This document shows positions 36,537-48,461 of a DNA stretch of 64,000 nucleotides, in pieces. Made by a program: the position numbers and the translations under genes. This stretch comes from Hyaloscypha bicolor E (Eukaryota; Ascomycota; Leotiomycetes; Helotiales; Hyaloscyphaceae), in contig NW_020194693.1 of assembly GCF_002865645.1 (NCBI RefSeq), positions 620,001 through 684,000 on the forward strand. Reading direction: 5' to 3'. The notes below the pieces were generated by a model. That model saw nothing but the letters and a program-made list of their open reading frames with translations, was not told where the DNA came from and made no database searches. How positions within the stretch are numbered: the stretch's first letter is position 1; the number at the start of each line of letters is the position of its first letter.

Positions 36537-37490
36537 ATGGCCGAGGGAAAAGATGTCGAGGCCGGTACCCAAACTGAGCCAAATATTGAGAAATTCCCTA
36601 GAGGTATAATTTGTGAAAACGACCAACTGGACATCTTTCGCGCCCGTACCGGTATCGACCGCGATGAACATAGACGAGCTAACATCTTTCGCCGCCTTTT
36701 CGGGATCCTCAACGATAAAGGACGAACTAACATCTTTCGCCGCCTTTTCGACGAGATCCTCAACGATGAAAAAAGACGAAATGGCGAACCGCACTGGCCA
36801 GCCCCCAACCTGGGCCTATACCGACACATCGTCCGCGAAGAGAAGGCAGCAAACCGGAAATATATCGTCTTCTCGCCCCTCATCAACTGCTGTCTGGCCC
36901 TCCAAATCGTCATTGCCGCCACGCTGACCGCTGTAGGCACCGGCAACGGCCCCCACGCAGTCGTGACCGTCTTCGGCGCTTTCAACACCGTAATCGCAGG
37001 CCTCATGACCTACATGAAAGGCGCTGGGTTGCCGGGCTGACCCAAGTTCGTCCAGGCCCGATGGTGCGCGCTGCGGGACCACATTGAGCAGTTGGAGCGC
37101 GCTTTTGGCTGTGATCATCTCTCCCTGGATGTGAATGACGAGGTCAAGAAAGTAGAGGATATGTATTGGCAGACCAGGGCAGAGATCGATGCCAATACGC
37201 TGGATGGGTATGCGAGGCCAAGAGACAATACAAAAAATGGTCCACGTACCACTGGATACCCGCGCCCTCGTACTGCGCAGTTTGAGGAAATGGTCCAATT
37301 AGGCCGTAAATTGGACTTGGCAGGGCGCGAGGCCCGTAGATGGAAATTGCAGTTGGAGCTCTCAGCGCTAGACGTTGTCTCAGAGGAGGAGAATAAGGGA
37401 AGATCCGTCGCCGTCGAAGGAGCAAAGACCACAGGAGGATCGAAGAATAAGACAATGGATGTGGGTAAAGAGATAGAGGAAGGAGGATAA
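36537..37490 (+). pseudogene. Fungal SLATT-domain 2TM protein with one nonsense codon
   Basis: The reading frame runs from ATG 36537 to a TAA at 37490 and is broken once, by TGA at 37038-37040 between GAGLPG and PKFVQARW. A CGA (Arg) codon changed by one C-to-T transition explains it. The protein (about 317 codons) is a member of the fungal SLATT family, the eukaryotic form of the 2TM effector domain associated in prokaryotes with SMODS and SLOG conflict systems. LYRHIVREEKAANRKYI leads into TM1 (VFSPLINCCLALQIVIAAT), then TM2 (TVFGAFNTVIAGLMTYM). A cytosolic helical tail follows with HIEQLERAF and VEDMYWQTRAEID. Near the N-terminus ANIFRRLF..ILND and TNIFRRLFDEILND form a tandem duplication of about 17 residues. 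Composition is better preserved than the flanks. One stop in an otherwise clean frame suggests recent loss, or a gene encoding only the 2TM part. Confidence 0.72.
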
Positions 37491-38449
37491 AGGAGACAAA
37501 GGACATTTGGGATTCTCGGAAATGAGAAATGTTATCTAAATCTTAATACTATAGTAACCTAATATATAATACTCTGAAATGAACGTTATTCGCGGACCCT
37601 ACTCACCGTTGCATTAGAGGGTTATTATTCCTTACTATAACTCCGTGGACGCGTTTAAGATAACTATGGAAGTAGTCTAAACGTGGCCACAACTTCTTCG
37701 ATTTGTATCCTGTAAAAAAACAACGGTACTTCTCCGTGGGTATAGTTACTAAAGGATGCTTGCGCTTAGTATATCGACCCAGATCATTTGTCGACCTGAA
37801 TCCCTTAATGCGAGTATATCCCGGCACTTGATACATAAACGACTTCCTATATCGCAAGTCATGCTTCCTATATTTATTAGCTTCTATCAGGTTAACTCTT
37901 TCTGTGGTGGGGTTTTTTCTCTCTTGTCCCGTGACTACCGTCACGTGTCCTGCTTCCCAGGCATGCTGGCGCTAGTTTAGGGGGTTGCATAAGACTTCCG
38001 TCCATACGTATGATTAGCCTTCCCAATACATTAACCTTCGGAGCCCCTTATTTTTGACTATTTATATTATTTCGTTACTAGTATTAAGAGTCTTAAGATT
38101 ATTATAATTAAGATAATATAATTTATTAATAAAAATTATTAAGTTATTTCTAATAGAACTTTCGAGTTTTAAGCTCGAAATAACTTTGAATTTTAGAGCT
38201 ATTAATATAAGTTATATTCTTTTCGAACTTTTTTATTATTAAGCTTTTTTAATAAAAGCCTTAGGGTTTTTTATTTTAGTTATTCTTATTAAGGAAAATA
38301 ATTACTAAGATAATTAAAAGATGCAAGTAGTTTATTAGAATAAAAATTTGTAATTTATAAATAAATTTAGAGAGGCAGATAAATAATAATAATAAAAGAA
38401 GATATATAAAGAAGTAAAGTTTGGGAGGTAATACAAGGCAATATTATAT
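37491..38449. other. AT-rich decayed DNA
   Basis: No gene is supported. From about 38050 to 38450 the sequence is almost entirely A/T with TA-rich words, typical of RIP-decayed repeats. A minus-strand frame at 37603-37944 has no recognisable content. Confidence 0.45.
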
Positions 38450-38750
38450 TATGAGAAGAATCTGCCTTGGGAGATTAAAGAATGCATTTTTGAAGGGGTC
38501 CTATTTGGACTTCTTAGAAGCCGACTTGGTTCCCCTAAATATAATTATATAAAGTTAATAACTTTCGTTTGGCGGAACCGAATAGGAAGTAAATTATAAT
38601 TAGTTAATAGAAGCGAGATCATGTATATGACTGAGTAACCTGAGCAGAGGGTGAGGCGAGGGTAAGTAGCGCCTGAGCAGAGCGGCGATGGTGACTAACC
38701 GCGTGGGAAGGAAGGGAGGTTTAGATTCGATGAGATTACCCCAGTTATTA
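38450..38750. repeat. Inverted repeat, right copy (matches 33885-34175)
   Basis: Partner of the left copy described at 33885-34175. It covers the last 45 or so codons of the DUF7730-like gene plus its 3' flank. It is more AT-shifted in the flank than the left copy. Confidence 0.75.
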
Positions 38751-39552
38751 CCACGCCAGTTCTTCCCAATATCAAGATTCACGTTCAGAGTTTCTAAGCC
38801 TTTCATCGCCGCGATATTGCGCCATATTTCATTCCAAGCGTGTGGATAGGCGGCAACTTGACGGCCTTCATCATGTTCATCCGGAATCATTCGATAAAAT
38901 ATGGGGTGGAAGATTCCGCCAGTAAAAGGTAAGCGTCCGAATGGTGTTGACGCTTTGTGGGAGAATGAACAATGGAAGATATAGCATAACGCCAACATAC
39001 AAGGTCACAAATGTGTTGGCAGAATAGAGATAATCGATGGCTTCTGAATAGCTAACGATGCAGGCAGTGTCAGCTTTCATGTGATGCGACTACAGATAGG
39101 AGGGTCTGCATATGTTTCTGATCGTACATTTGTTTGCTAGACAGCAACATTGATAGCAATCTCCTCGGCTCACTCCCTTCTTTTCACAGCGTTGACCACT
39201 GCATGTTAACGGATCTGAGGATACACAACACGCTCCTTCGAAGCGGCGGCCCTCCGGACCTATGGTTTTATACTTAACCAAGATCGAGAGATGAAAAGTG
39301 TGGCCCCCAAGAACGTCTTTCCAGATGGCCTGCCGAACTTCCAGAGGCAACACATCCAGCAAGCCGCGTGACGGCGGTGATTTTTTTCTCAATCCCGTCT
39401 TTGGGATTTGGCGATGGAGGGCGCGTCAAGATCGTCCGCTCTAAAACGCCTATATGTGCATCAGGAGGACTCTGACAGCGTCGGTCATGCCAATGAATCT
39501 TGCGGCGCGGAGGTGGCTTCCTAAAAATCCTTGGCCAAGGGAATTGTAACAC
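38600..39552 (-). pseudogene. DUF7730-like gene broken by frameshifts
   Basis: The minus strand carries a fungal protein of the DUF7730-like family in consecutive pieces. The N-terminus is WPRIFRKPPPRRKIHWHDRR with CQSPPDAHIGVL. The hallmark is DVLPLEVRQAIWKDVLGGHT, and then YSEAIDYLYSANTF, ILPQSVNTIRTLTFYW, and a C-terminal part with AAYPHAWNEIWRNIAAMKG and LRRYLPSPHPLLRLL. The first junction is a one-base slip at a run of seven A (39380-39386 on the plus strand T-run); six A would restore the frame. A 42-nt intron (39093-39052, GTAGTC...GTTAG) fits between PSYL and YSEAIDYL. A second frame change lies near 38880-38930. The function of the family is unknown to me. The 3' end is duplicated in inverted orientation 4.5 kb away. 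Confidence 0.62.
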
Positions 39553-40013
39553 GATTTCAACAAGACCACTCGAAAAGTTTTGCAGTTGGCGATATCTCGG
39601 GGCCGAGAAGGGCGGAAGAGAGCTGATACTGAACGTCTAACGCTCGGGCTTCGAGGGTAACGGTGTTGCTTGTTGCCGGCTTTGCTGCTTTAAAAGGGAA
39701 CAAAAGCAGATGGAAGAAGTTGAAAGGTCTTCCTTCCTTTTGCAGCCTGGAGTCTTGGAGTTCTGGAGTCCTGGGGTCAGCGTCAAGGGTGCCAAGCGGA
39801 GACTCCTAATTGGCCAACGAATGAATCCAAGCCACCCTGTAAAACTATATCTCCTTGGAGGACGTGCGCTATCAACTTACCATCAATATCCCTGGACTTG
39901 ATTCCTAGAAGTTGGAAAATTCTTGGGCAAAATATGACTTTTTTTATTTTTATAAGAGATTGAACTAATGGGAAGCTGCTTGATTGCGCTAGGGTTACCG
40001 AGGCCATTAGCGG
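39553..40013. other. Intergenic up to the AT-rich element
   Basis: No gene is seen. The stretch runs from the 5' side of the DUF7730-like gene to the inverted-repeat edge of the 8.4-kb AT-rich block. Weak similarity to the far edge continues outward to about 39995, so the true element end may lie in here. Confidence 0.4.
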
Positions 40014-43000
40014 GCTAGTCGACAAAACCGAGAAGCGAAAAGTGATTTTCTGATTTTTTGATTTTCGCGCCCGCACCCCCCCCTCCCCTCTCCCATACCT
40101 CACTAAAAAAAAAAAGTACAGTATATACGCCTTATTCTCGACTACTCCTAGCCCCCCCTTAGCTTGCGTAGTCCGTAAGGCAAATCCCATGGATTACGAG
40201 GCATATCTCTATCTCTCTCACTCTCTATATCCTCCGTATTACCTATATTACTCGAATTATCTATATCTCCTTTATTCCCTTCTCCTCTAGTATCCTTACC
40301 CTCCTCTGCTATAACCTTCTTCCCCATTGCCTTCTGACCTTATATCTATCTTTATACTCGCTTTCTATATCTTATAGGCAGTTAAGGCTTTAGTATAAAG
40401 GGTTTTATAAATACGGAGCGAGGCTTTCCAGACTTGGTAGGATTAGTATTAAGTTAATAGAAAATATAGACTTTACTATTATTATTATATCTATAATTTA
40501 TATAAGTACTATCGAATTTGCCTTCTATAACTATATAGTATTTAAAAGGGCTTCTTGGCCTCTTCTTATTATTATAAGTAGTATAAGCTTGAGAGAATTC
40601 GGTTCTATAAGTATATATTAAGCTTGCCTCTAGATTTGCCTTGCCTTTCTCTAATCCCTTTAGCTTTCTACCCTAGTATAGCTCTATCTCTCTAACTTTA
40701 GCCTTATTATTAATTCGCTTTACTACTTTAGTAATATTATTGGATAGTATAAAGAGATTAAAGTATTATTATAAAAGAAGAGGAAGAGGTTATATATAAA
40801 AAGGAAGTTATATATAAGGAAAAGGTCGAGAAGCAAAGAGGTTTATTAGTTAAATATATTAATAGAAGAGAATATTATAAACTAAATCTGAATTATTAGA
40901 AAATATATTATAAATATTATCTTTTTGCTTATTTATAGCTTTATTACCTTTTTTATTACTTTTGCCTTTACTAGAGCTATTATCTAAAGCTATATTTAAT
41001 ATGTTTTTAATAAAGAAAAGCTTTAATAATAGTATTATATATTAGAATTAAAGTTGTTTTTAAAAGAAGATTAAAGTTAAGGTTAAGGCTAAGATTAAAG
41101 CTAGTATAGCTATATCTTTATTATTTATTTTTAGGATATAAAAATATATATTTAATATAATTATTTAAACCCGAATAAATTTATAATAAATAATACCTAA
41201 AAATAGAAATATTAGTACTTAATAGCCTTAGGTTAAGTATATTTAAATATTAAAAAAATTATAATTTTAGGTATTATAATTATAAAAATAAAGATATAAA
41301 TATTTTTTCTTTTACTAATTTATAAAAACTAAGATATACTAATAATAATTAAATTATATTCGACTTATATAATTAGCTAATTTACTTTACTAATTATAAA
41401 TAATTCGAGGTAATTTAAATCTCTTTAAATTTCTATATATAGTTTATTATACGAACTTCTATATCTTTATATTTAGTAATACTATAATTATAATTTTTAG
41501 ATAAAAAGAATTCTCTTATTCTAGTATATATAATTATATTTATTTCTTATTTTTTAAATATATAATTATTAAATTAGAAAGGCTTAAGAATTCTAAGTAA
41601 TACTTTCTTTTAAGAAATATATATCTTTAATAAATAATAAAGTAAATATAGAATTATATTATAATATAATTACTTTATACTAGTAATTTTATTTTCTATA
41701 AAACTATAACTTTATTTTATTTTTATTCTAAAACCTTTATTTTTCTTTTATATGTTTTTGATTTTACTATTAATACTAAAAGCTTCTATTCTTTACTAAT
41801 ATCTTCTCTATTAATACCTCTATTAATATTAAGAGCTAGTATTTAATTATTTTATAACCTTTCTTTTCTTCTCTAAACTCCTTTTCTAAATCCCTTCTCT
41901 AAATTCCTTCTTCTTTAATACTTCTATTATTAATACTAAGAGCTAGTATCTAATTACCTTATAATCTTCCTCTCTTTCTTCTTCTCTTCTTTCCTTTAAA
42001 CCCCTCTTTTAAATCCCTTCTTTAAATCCCTCTTCTGAATTCCTTCTCCGAATTCCTTTTCCTTTAATACTTCTATTAATAATACTAAAGCTAGTATCTG
42101 ACTACTACTTCCGGGTTACTTTTATCTAGAACTCCTATATTATAAGTCTTTAACTTACTTGCTTCTTAGAAAACTAAATTTTAGATTTCTTTTTTCTTTT
42201 CTAATATCTTTTTTTCTTCTTTTCTAATACCTCTTATATCTTTAGGCTTTTTAAGAATATTTTTTCTCAAACTTCTAAAAAAGAAGCTAATTCCTATTTA
42301 GCTTCTTCAGAACTTTAATACTTCCTTTCTTTCTTTAATACTTATAAAAGCTTTTGGGCTATTACTAAGTACTTTTATTCTTTATCTTAAAATATATACT
42401 AATTTATTCTTATAGGAAATAGCTTTTCTTTTTCTAATTTCGATTTCTTTAATATATACTTCTTATCTTTAGGCTATTTAGATATTTCCCTATTTATTTT
42501 TATAAAATATATACTAACTTATTTTTTAGTTCTTCTTATTTTATTTTTTCTTTAATATTATTATATATATATCTAGTTAGTACTAGTTCTTATAACCTAT
42601 AGTTAGGCTTTTTATTTATTAAATATTCGAGTATTTTATTTTATATATTTTACTTTTCTTTTATTATAAATTAGGACTTAAATAGTATTTATCTTAAATA
42701 TTTATATTCTCGGGTATATAAGATTCCTATAAATCTTTTAGAATTATAAACTAGCCTATTTTAGTTTAGGGAAGCTTTCTTAAAAGTATTTTAGAAGTTA
42801 TAGTATTTACTATAATTTTTCTCAAAGATTAATATAGTATAAATATTTCTAGTTTATTTTCTTTCTATAAAGTAAACTATTATCCTAAGTCTATATAAAA
42901 GTTCTAATTATCTCTCGAGTTAAAATATAAGCATTTTTTATTTCTATTAAATTAGATATAAAGAATAATAGATGCCTTTAGGCTAGACTATAGTACTAGT

Positions 43001-46000
43001 TAAGTACTAAGATTTCCTATATTTATCTTATAAACTTATAATTTAAGATATATTATATTTAATAAGGCTTTTATATCTAATTACTTTATATTATAATAAA
43101 ATGTCTTAGTATTATAGTTAGGAGAATTCTATTTTATAATCTTATTTATTACTTATAGATTTTCTAGCTAATAAGTCTTGGCTAATAGCTAAGAAATTTA
43201 TTAGCTACTTTATCTAAAGCTTCTAGAAGCAGGAAGTTACCCTAATAAAGACTTAGTATTAAAAATGGATTTAACTAATTAATCTAAATAAGAAGTTTAT
43301 AATAGGAGTTTTTATATCTAAGTAATTTTATATAATAAACTCAAGTTCCTATTTCTGGTTATATAAGTTATAATATATAATAAACTCAAAATTTTCTGGC
43401 CTATTAGAGCTTGAATTATTTTTAGAAAAATTAGTAAGCTTTTCTAGATAAACTTATTAAGGCCTTAGTTTTTAAAGATATTAGTTTAGTCTTCTTACTT
43501 TTCTTTTAAATAATAGTTTGGCTCTTAGAAATTATATATAAATATTAGAGGAAATAAGGAGATATACTATATATATTTTCTAGATAGATTAAAATAAAAC
43601 CTATAGGATTCCTATAATATTTATATTAAATTTATAATACTAGCTAGTAAAGACTTTAATAACCTTAATAAGACTTGAATTATAAGCCCGGTCCTTAGAT
43701 TTCCCGCTTAACTTAAAAATTAAGTAATTTATAATAGGTTACTTATTATAGAATATATTATACTTTTTTCTTAAAAAGTATTAAATACTAGTAATAGTTC
43801 GGAAACCCTAAAGCCCTTAAGACTCTTTGTAAGTTTCGGGCTTTGGGGCTTTTCTATAGCTAGCCGATTATATAGAGTCACGTGACTACGCGGGTCCGGT
43901 ATTAATATAAAGTAATTAGTAACTTTATATATAGATATAGTATGGTTTTTAGTATAGCTAGTCTAATATATTATATATTTATATATAAATACTTATAATT
44001 TTATTATTATAATATAATATATCCTTAATATATTCTTAATATAAAAATCTCTTTATAATTCTAGACTTTTAGGAGCCTCCTTTATACTAAAAGTAAAGTA
44101 TATAATGCGATTTAGGTATTAAACTCAAAAAGTAAAGAATTATAAAGGCTCTAATAATTATAAGACTTTATAAACTTGAGTAGATTTAAGTATTATAAAA
44201 GTACTAAATTTAGTAGCCTGACTTTTAAATTATATAAGAACTAATTAAAGAATATTACTTTAAAATATTAATTATAAATTTCAAGTATATATATATTTAT
44301 AAGAAAATAAAACCCAAAATAGTACTAAGCTAATTATAAGATATAAGAAAAAGTATATTAGATATTAGGCCTATTTTTTCTTAATTATCTTAACTTTAGT
44401 AAATATTTATATATAATTTATTAGATCTTATATAATAGATTTATTTAGGAGAAATAAGGTTAATTAGTCTAGGAAGTTTAATAATAATAATTAGATTTCT
44501 ATCTAGTATAATAAATAAAGTACTAGTAATAGCCCGGATATTTTAGGTTTTATTTATAAAGCTAAAGATATTATACTTATTAATTCTCTATATTTAATAA
44601 GGAAAAAAAATAGTATATTTATATTTCTAATATACCTATTACTATAAAATAATACTTATATAATCTATAAGATTAATTATAGTTTCTTTTACTAAAGAAG
44701 AGGATAATAAAATTAAAAAAGGATCTAATAGCCTATTACTATTATTATTATTATTATTATTAGAATTAGCTTTAGTAATACTTTTAATAATACTTTCCGT
44801 ATTATCTTACGGCTTTTAGAAATTAGTAAATAAAGAAGAATTCTAGTATATATAAGTTAATTAAACCTAAAAATAAAAAAAGAATTTATAGAAAAAATAA
44901 AGAATAGAAGCTAGAATTAAAGAAAAGAATTATATATATATCTTTATTTATTTACTAGTTTATTAGATCTTTTCTTACTCTTAAAGTCTCATACCTATAC
45001 TAGTAAGTAATACTTTTCTAGGCTCTTTAGGCCTTTTTAGTCTATTATTTAATTTCCTTAAGTTATTATATCTTCTAAGTATTTTCTAGCTCTTTATAAG
45101 TAATTTTAAGATAGAGATCTTTATATAAAGTCTTTTTCTAAGTATTTTCTAGCTTTTTATAAATAATTTTAAGATAAATATCTTTATATAAAATTTTATT
45201 CTAATATAAAATAAAGAAAATTATTTAGATATTCTTAGAGCCCAGATATATACTATAGCAGGAAAGATTAAAGATAGTTTAAATAGAACCTAGTAAGATT
45301 ATAAGTTCCTAGGCTCTTTTATTATTAGGACTAGTATAGAATACTAGTTTATTTATATTATTAATAAATTAATAATAGCAGGTAAGTTTACTAATATAGA
45401 AAGAGAAATAAGGAAGTAGCTACTAAGAAACTATATTAGAAAGAATAGAAAAGATTTAATTATTTATTTTAAATTAAAAGCTACTTATTAAAAAAGATTT
45501 ATTAGAATTTATATAAAGAATCTAGTAAAAGAAATAAGAGAAAACTTATTACCGATTTCTTTAGAAAATTAAATAGTTCTTTATTTAGTTCTCTAATTCT
45601 TTATATTATTAAATATCTACTTATAAAGAACTAGTTATAAAATTACGGTTTATAATTCTATAAGACTAGATCCGGCTATATTTTGATTTATAAGATTTTA
45701 AAGGGCTTTAGGTAGCCTATTACTAGTATAAGAAATTATAATCTAGATAATAGCCTAAGTAATTCTCGTATTTATAGCCTATTAAGCTTATATAATAATA
45801 TAAATATTACTAGAAAAGTAATTAGGTTAAGTAATATAGCTTATAATAAAAGGAAATATAAAAGAAAGTAGTTATAGAATTATTAGAATAAGAAAAGCCT
45901 AAAGTAAAGTAGAAGAAGCCTAGAATAAAGCAGAAATAGTATCTGGCGGCTATATAGTAATAATAACTAGAGAAATAAGTATAATAGATATTCTTAAAAG

Positions 46001-48461
46001 AAAAGATATAGGATAAGAATACTAAAAAAAGCTAGAAATCTAAAATATTTCAGATATAAAAGAAGAAACAGATATAGGCAGAATTTCAGAGCTATAAAAT
46101 TTAAGTTTACTAGTATTATTATTTTAGGTAAGTAAAGTAGTAGTTTTTATATTATATTTATTATTAGTAAATTAATAGAACTCGTAATATTAGATATTAT
46201 TATACTAGTATTTAGCTACGGGATATATAATATTAGGGCAGGTTTTAAGAAATAATAGTACTATTTTAAGAAATAAGAATTTGAGAATATAGAATATTTA
46301 TATAATAAATAAACTTAATAATTTTATTAATACTATTCTTAAAAATAAAAATAAAGTTTTAGAAATAATATATTTAATAATAAATAATACTTATTTTAAT
46401 ATATCTAGTTATTTTATAACTAGCTTATTTAATTACCTTATATTATTAGAAGTATTACTAATAAAGGGCCATTTCTAGATATATAATAGTAGTATTATAT
46501 TTACTAGTTAGTTTCTCGGACTTTTCTAATATTAGTAATTACCCTAAGGCTATATATATTCGGACTATATATTAGAGCTAGTAGTAAGTTTAAATATATA
46601 ATTAGTTATTATTTCTATTAGTATTTCTTATATAAATATTAGCTATATTTATATTATAAGATATAAGTTTCTAATAATATTACTTTAGTATTTCTCTTAG
46701 TAAAAACTTATTAATATCTATATTAGTATATAAATAAACTATTTATATAGAACTATATAAGGTTATATTACTTATCCTAAACTAAATAATTATTAAGGAT
46801 TATATTATAAAGCTCTATATTTATAAGATAATTCTAGTATTATATTTTAACTAGGGGCCTTATATATAGTCTAAATAGCTTACTAGCTATTATATTAGGC
46901 CTAGATTTATCTTTTCTAATTCTATAGATATTTTACAAGTCTATAAACTTATATATCTTGTTTTAAATCCGCTATATATAAAGTACTAGTAAAATAATCC
47001 GGTCTTATAAATATTAGTAATTATAATTTCCGGTATAGGCCAGTTCCTAAAAGTAGTTCTATATATACTAATCGGAATTAGTTATATAATCCGGTATTAT
47101 AATACTAAATCTAATAGCCTTAATAAAAAGTAGTATAATTATTAGTACCTAATACTTTCTCCTAATAATAGAAAGAATAAGAGGCAGATATAGGAAAACG
47201 GAATTACTTATATATTACTAGTATAGCTAGCTTTTCTAAAGCTCCTATTACTAGGATTTAATTTACTAATTCTTGGTACTTTTCCTAGAAATAAAGTAGT
47301 TCTCTATATATATAACTAATAGATTAGCTATTTGCAAGAATATAAAGTATACTTTAGTAATAAGAGAGAGTTTAGAGCCTTAATTAGCCCTAAAAAAGTA
47401 AGGGCAATAGCCTATTTAAGTATAAATCTAAAAATACTACTATATAATTAAATAAATAATCTAATTAAAGATTCTAATATATACCTAGATAATATTATAT
47501 AAATAAGTATTAATATAAATATATATCTTAATCCCAAATAGTAATAGCTTATTATATCTATTAATTAACTAAATCTAGTCTAGCTCAAGTATAATATATT
47601 TTTCTTTCTTAAACTATATCTATTATATTTATAATATAATTATCTCGGGATCCAGGAATTATAATATTATATATAAGCTCTTTTTATAAATAATAAAATA
47701 TATTAGTAAATAAGGCCCTAATTTTCTAAGCTAGAGCAAAATAGTAAAGTATAAAAAGGCTAACCGGGTTACTAGTAAACCTTATTAATAGAAGTATATA
47801 TATAAATACTACTATTTATAACTTGTAATTCGCCTATTATTTAGTTTACTTTATAGTATTATAAATAATTATTTATCTGCTACTTACCTGTCTATTATAG
47901 TTATATAGTAAATAAGACTAAACTTCTTATATATATAAATAACTCTAGTAATTAAAACTATATAGCTATAATTCTTAAGATTCTTAAGTATTTCTTTATT
48001 TATATTTCCTAGATAATATAGAATTATAATCTATATATAAAAAAAAGATATATTTACTATTTAAGTATATACTTAGATATTTTATTCTTATAATTAGTAT
48101 TTAATTATACGGGTATTAATATTAATTTTCTATAAATTTTTTAATCTTATTATAATTATTTTATAGGAAACATTTATATAAGCCTATTTAATAATAGTAT
48201 TATAATATAATAAAAGATTTATAAAGTATTATAGTATTTTAATATAATTAAATAAGGTATTAATAATATTAATATATTATAAGTTCAGGCCATATATTAT
48301 TATTACAAAGCACTTTTAGTAATATAAGTACTAAATTACTAGAGTAATAGTGAGACGTACCCTAAAAATAGAGGGGCAGGTACGTATGGTTGTCAGAAAT
48401 CAGAAAATCAGAAATCGAAAATCAGAAAATCAAATCTCGCTTCTCTGTTTTGTCGACTAGC
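40014..48461. mobile_element. 8.4-kb AT-rich decayed element bounded by inverted repeats
   Basis: The left edge (40014-40066) reads GCTAGTCGACAAAAC, then GAGAAGCG and repeated TGATTTTCTGATT words. The right edge (48403-48461), reverse-complemented, reads GCTAGTCGACAAAAC, GAGAAGCG and the same TGATTTTCTGATT words. Outside these, ACCGAGGCC on the left and ACTGAGGCC on the right continue the match. The interior is extremely AT-rich on both strands, with stops everywhere and no surviving frame. This is what heavy RIP leaves of a repeated transposon. A class II origin is inferred from the terminal inverted repeats; the original contents are unreadable and could include nested elements. No target duplication could be fixed. 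Confidence 0.6.

Noticed and set aside
45400..46150. Possible pogo/Fot1-like transposase tail inside the AT-rich element
   Set aside because: Reading TAG/TAA as former CAG/CAA gives a Lys/Gln-rich stretch, but the same can be done with almost any A-rich RIP-decayed DNA, so it is not evidence.
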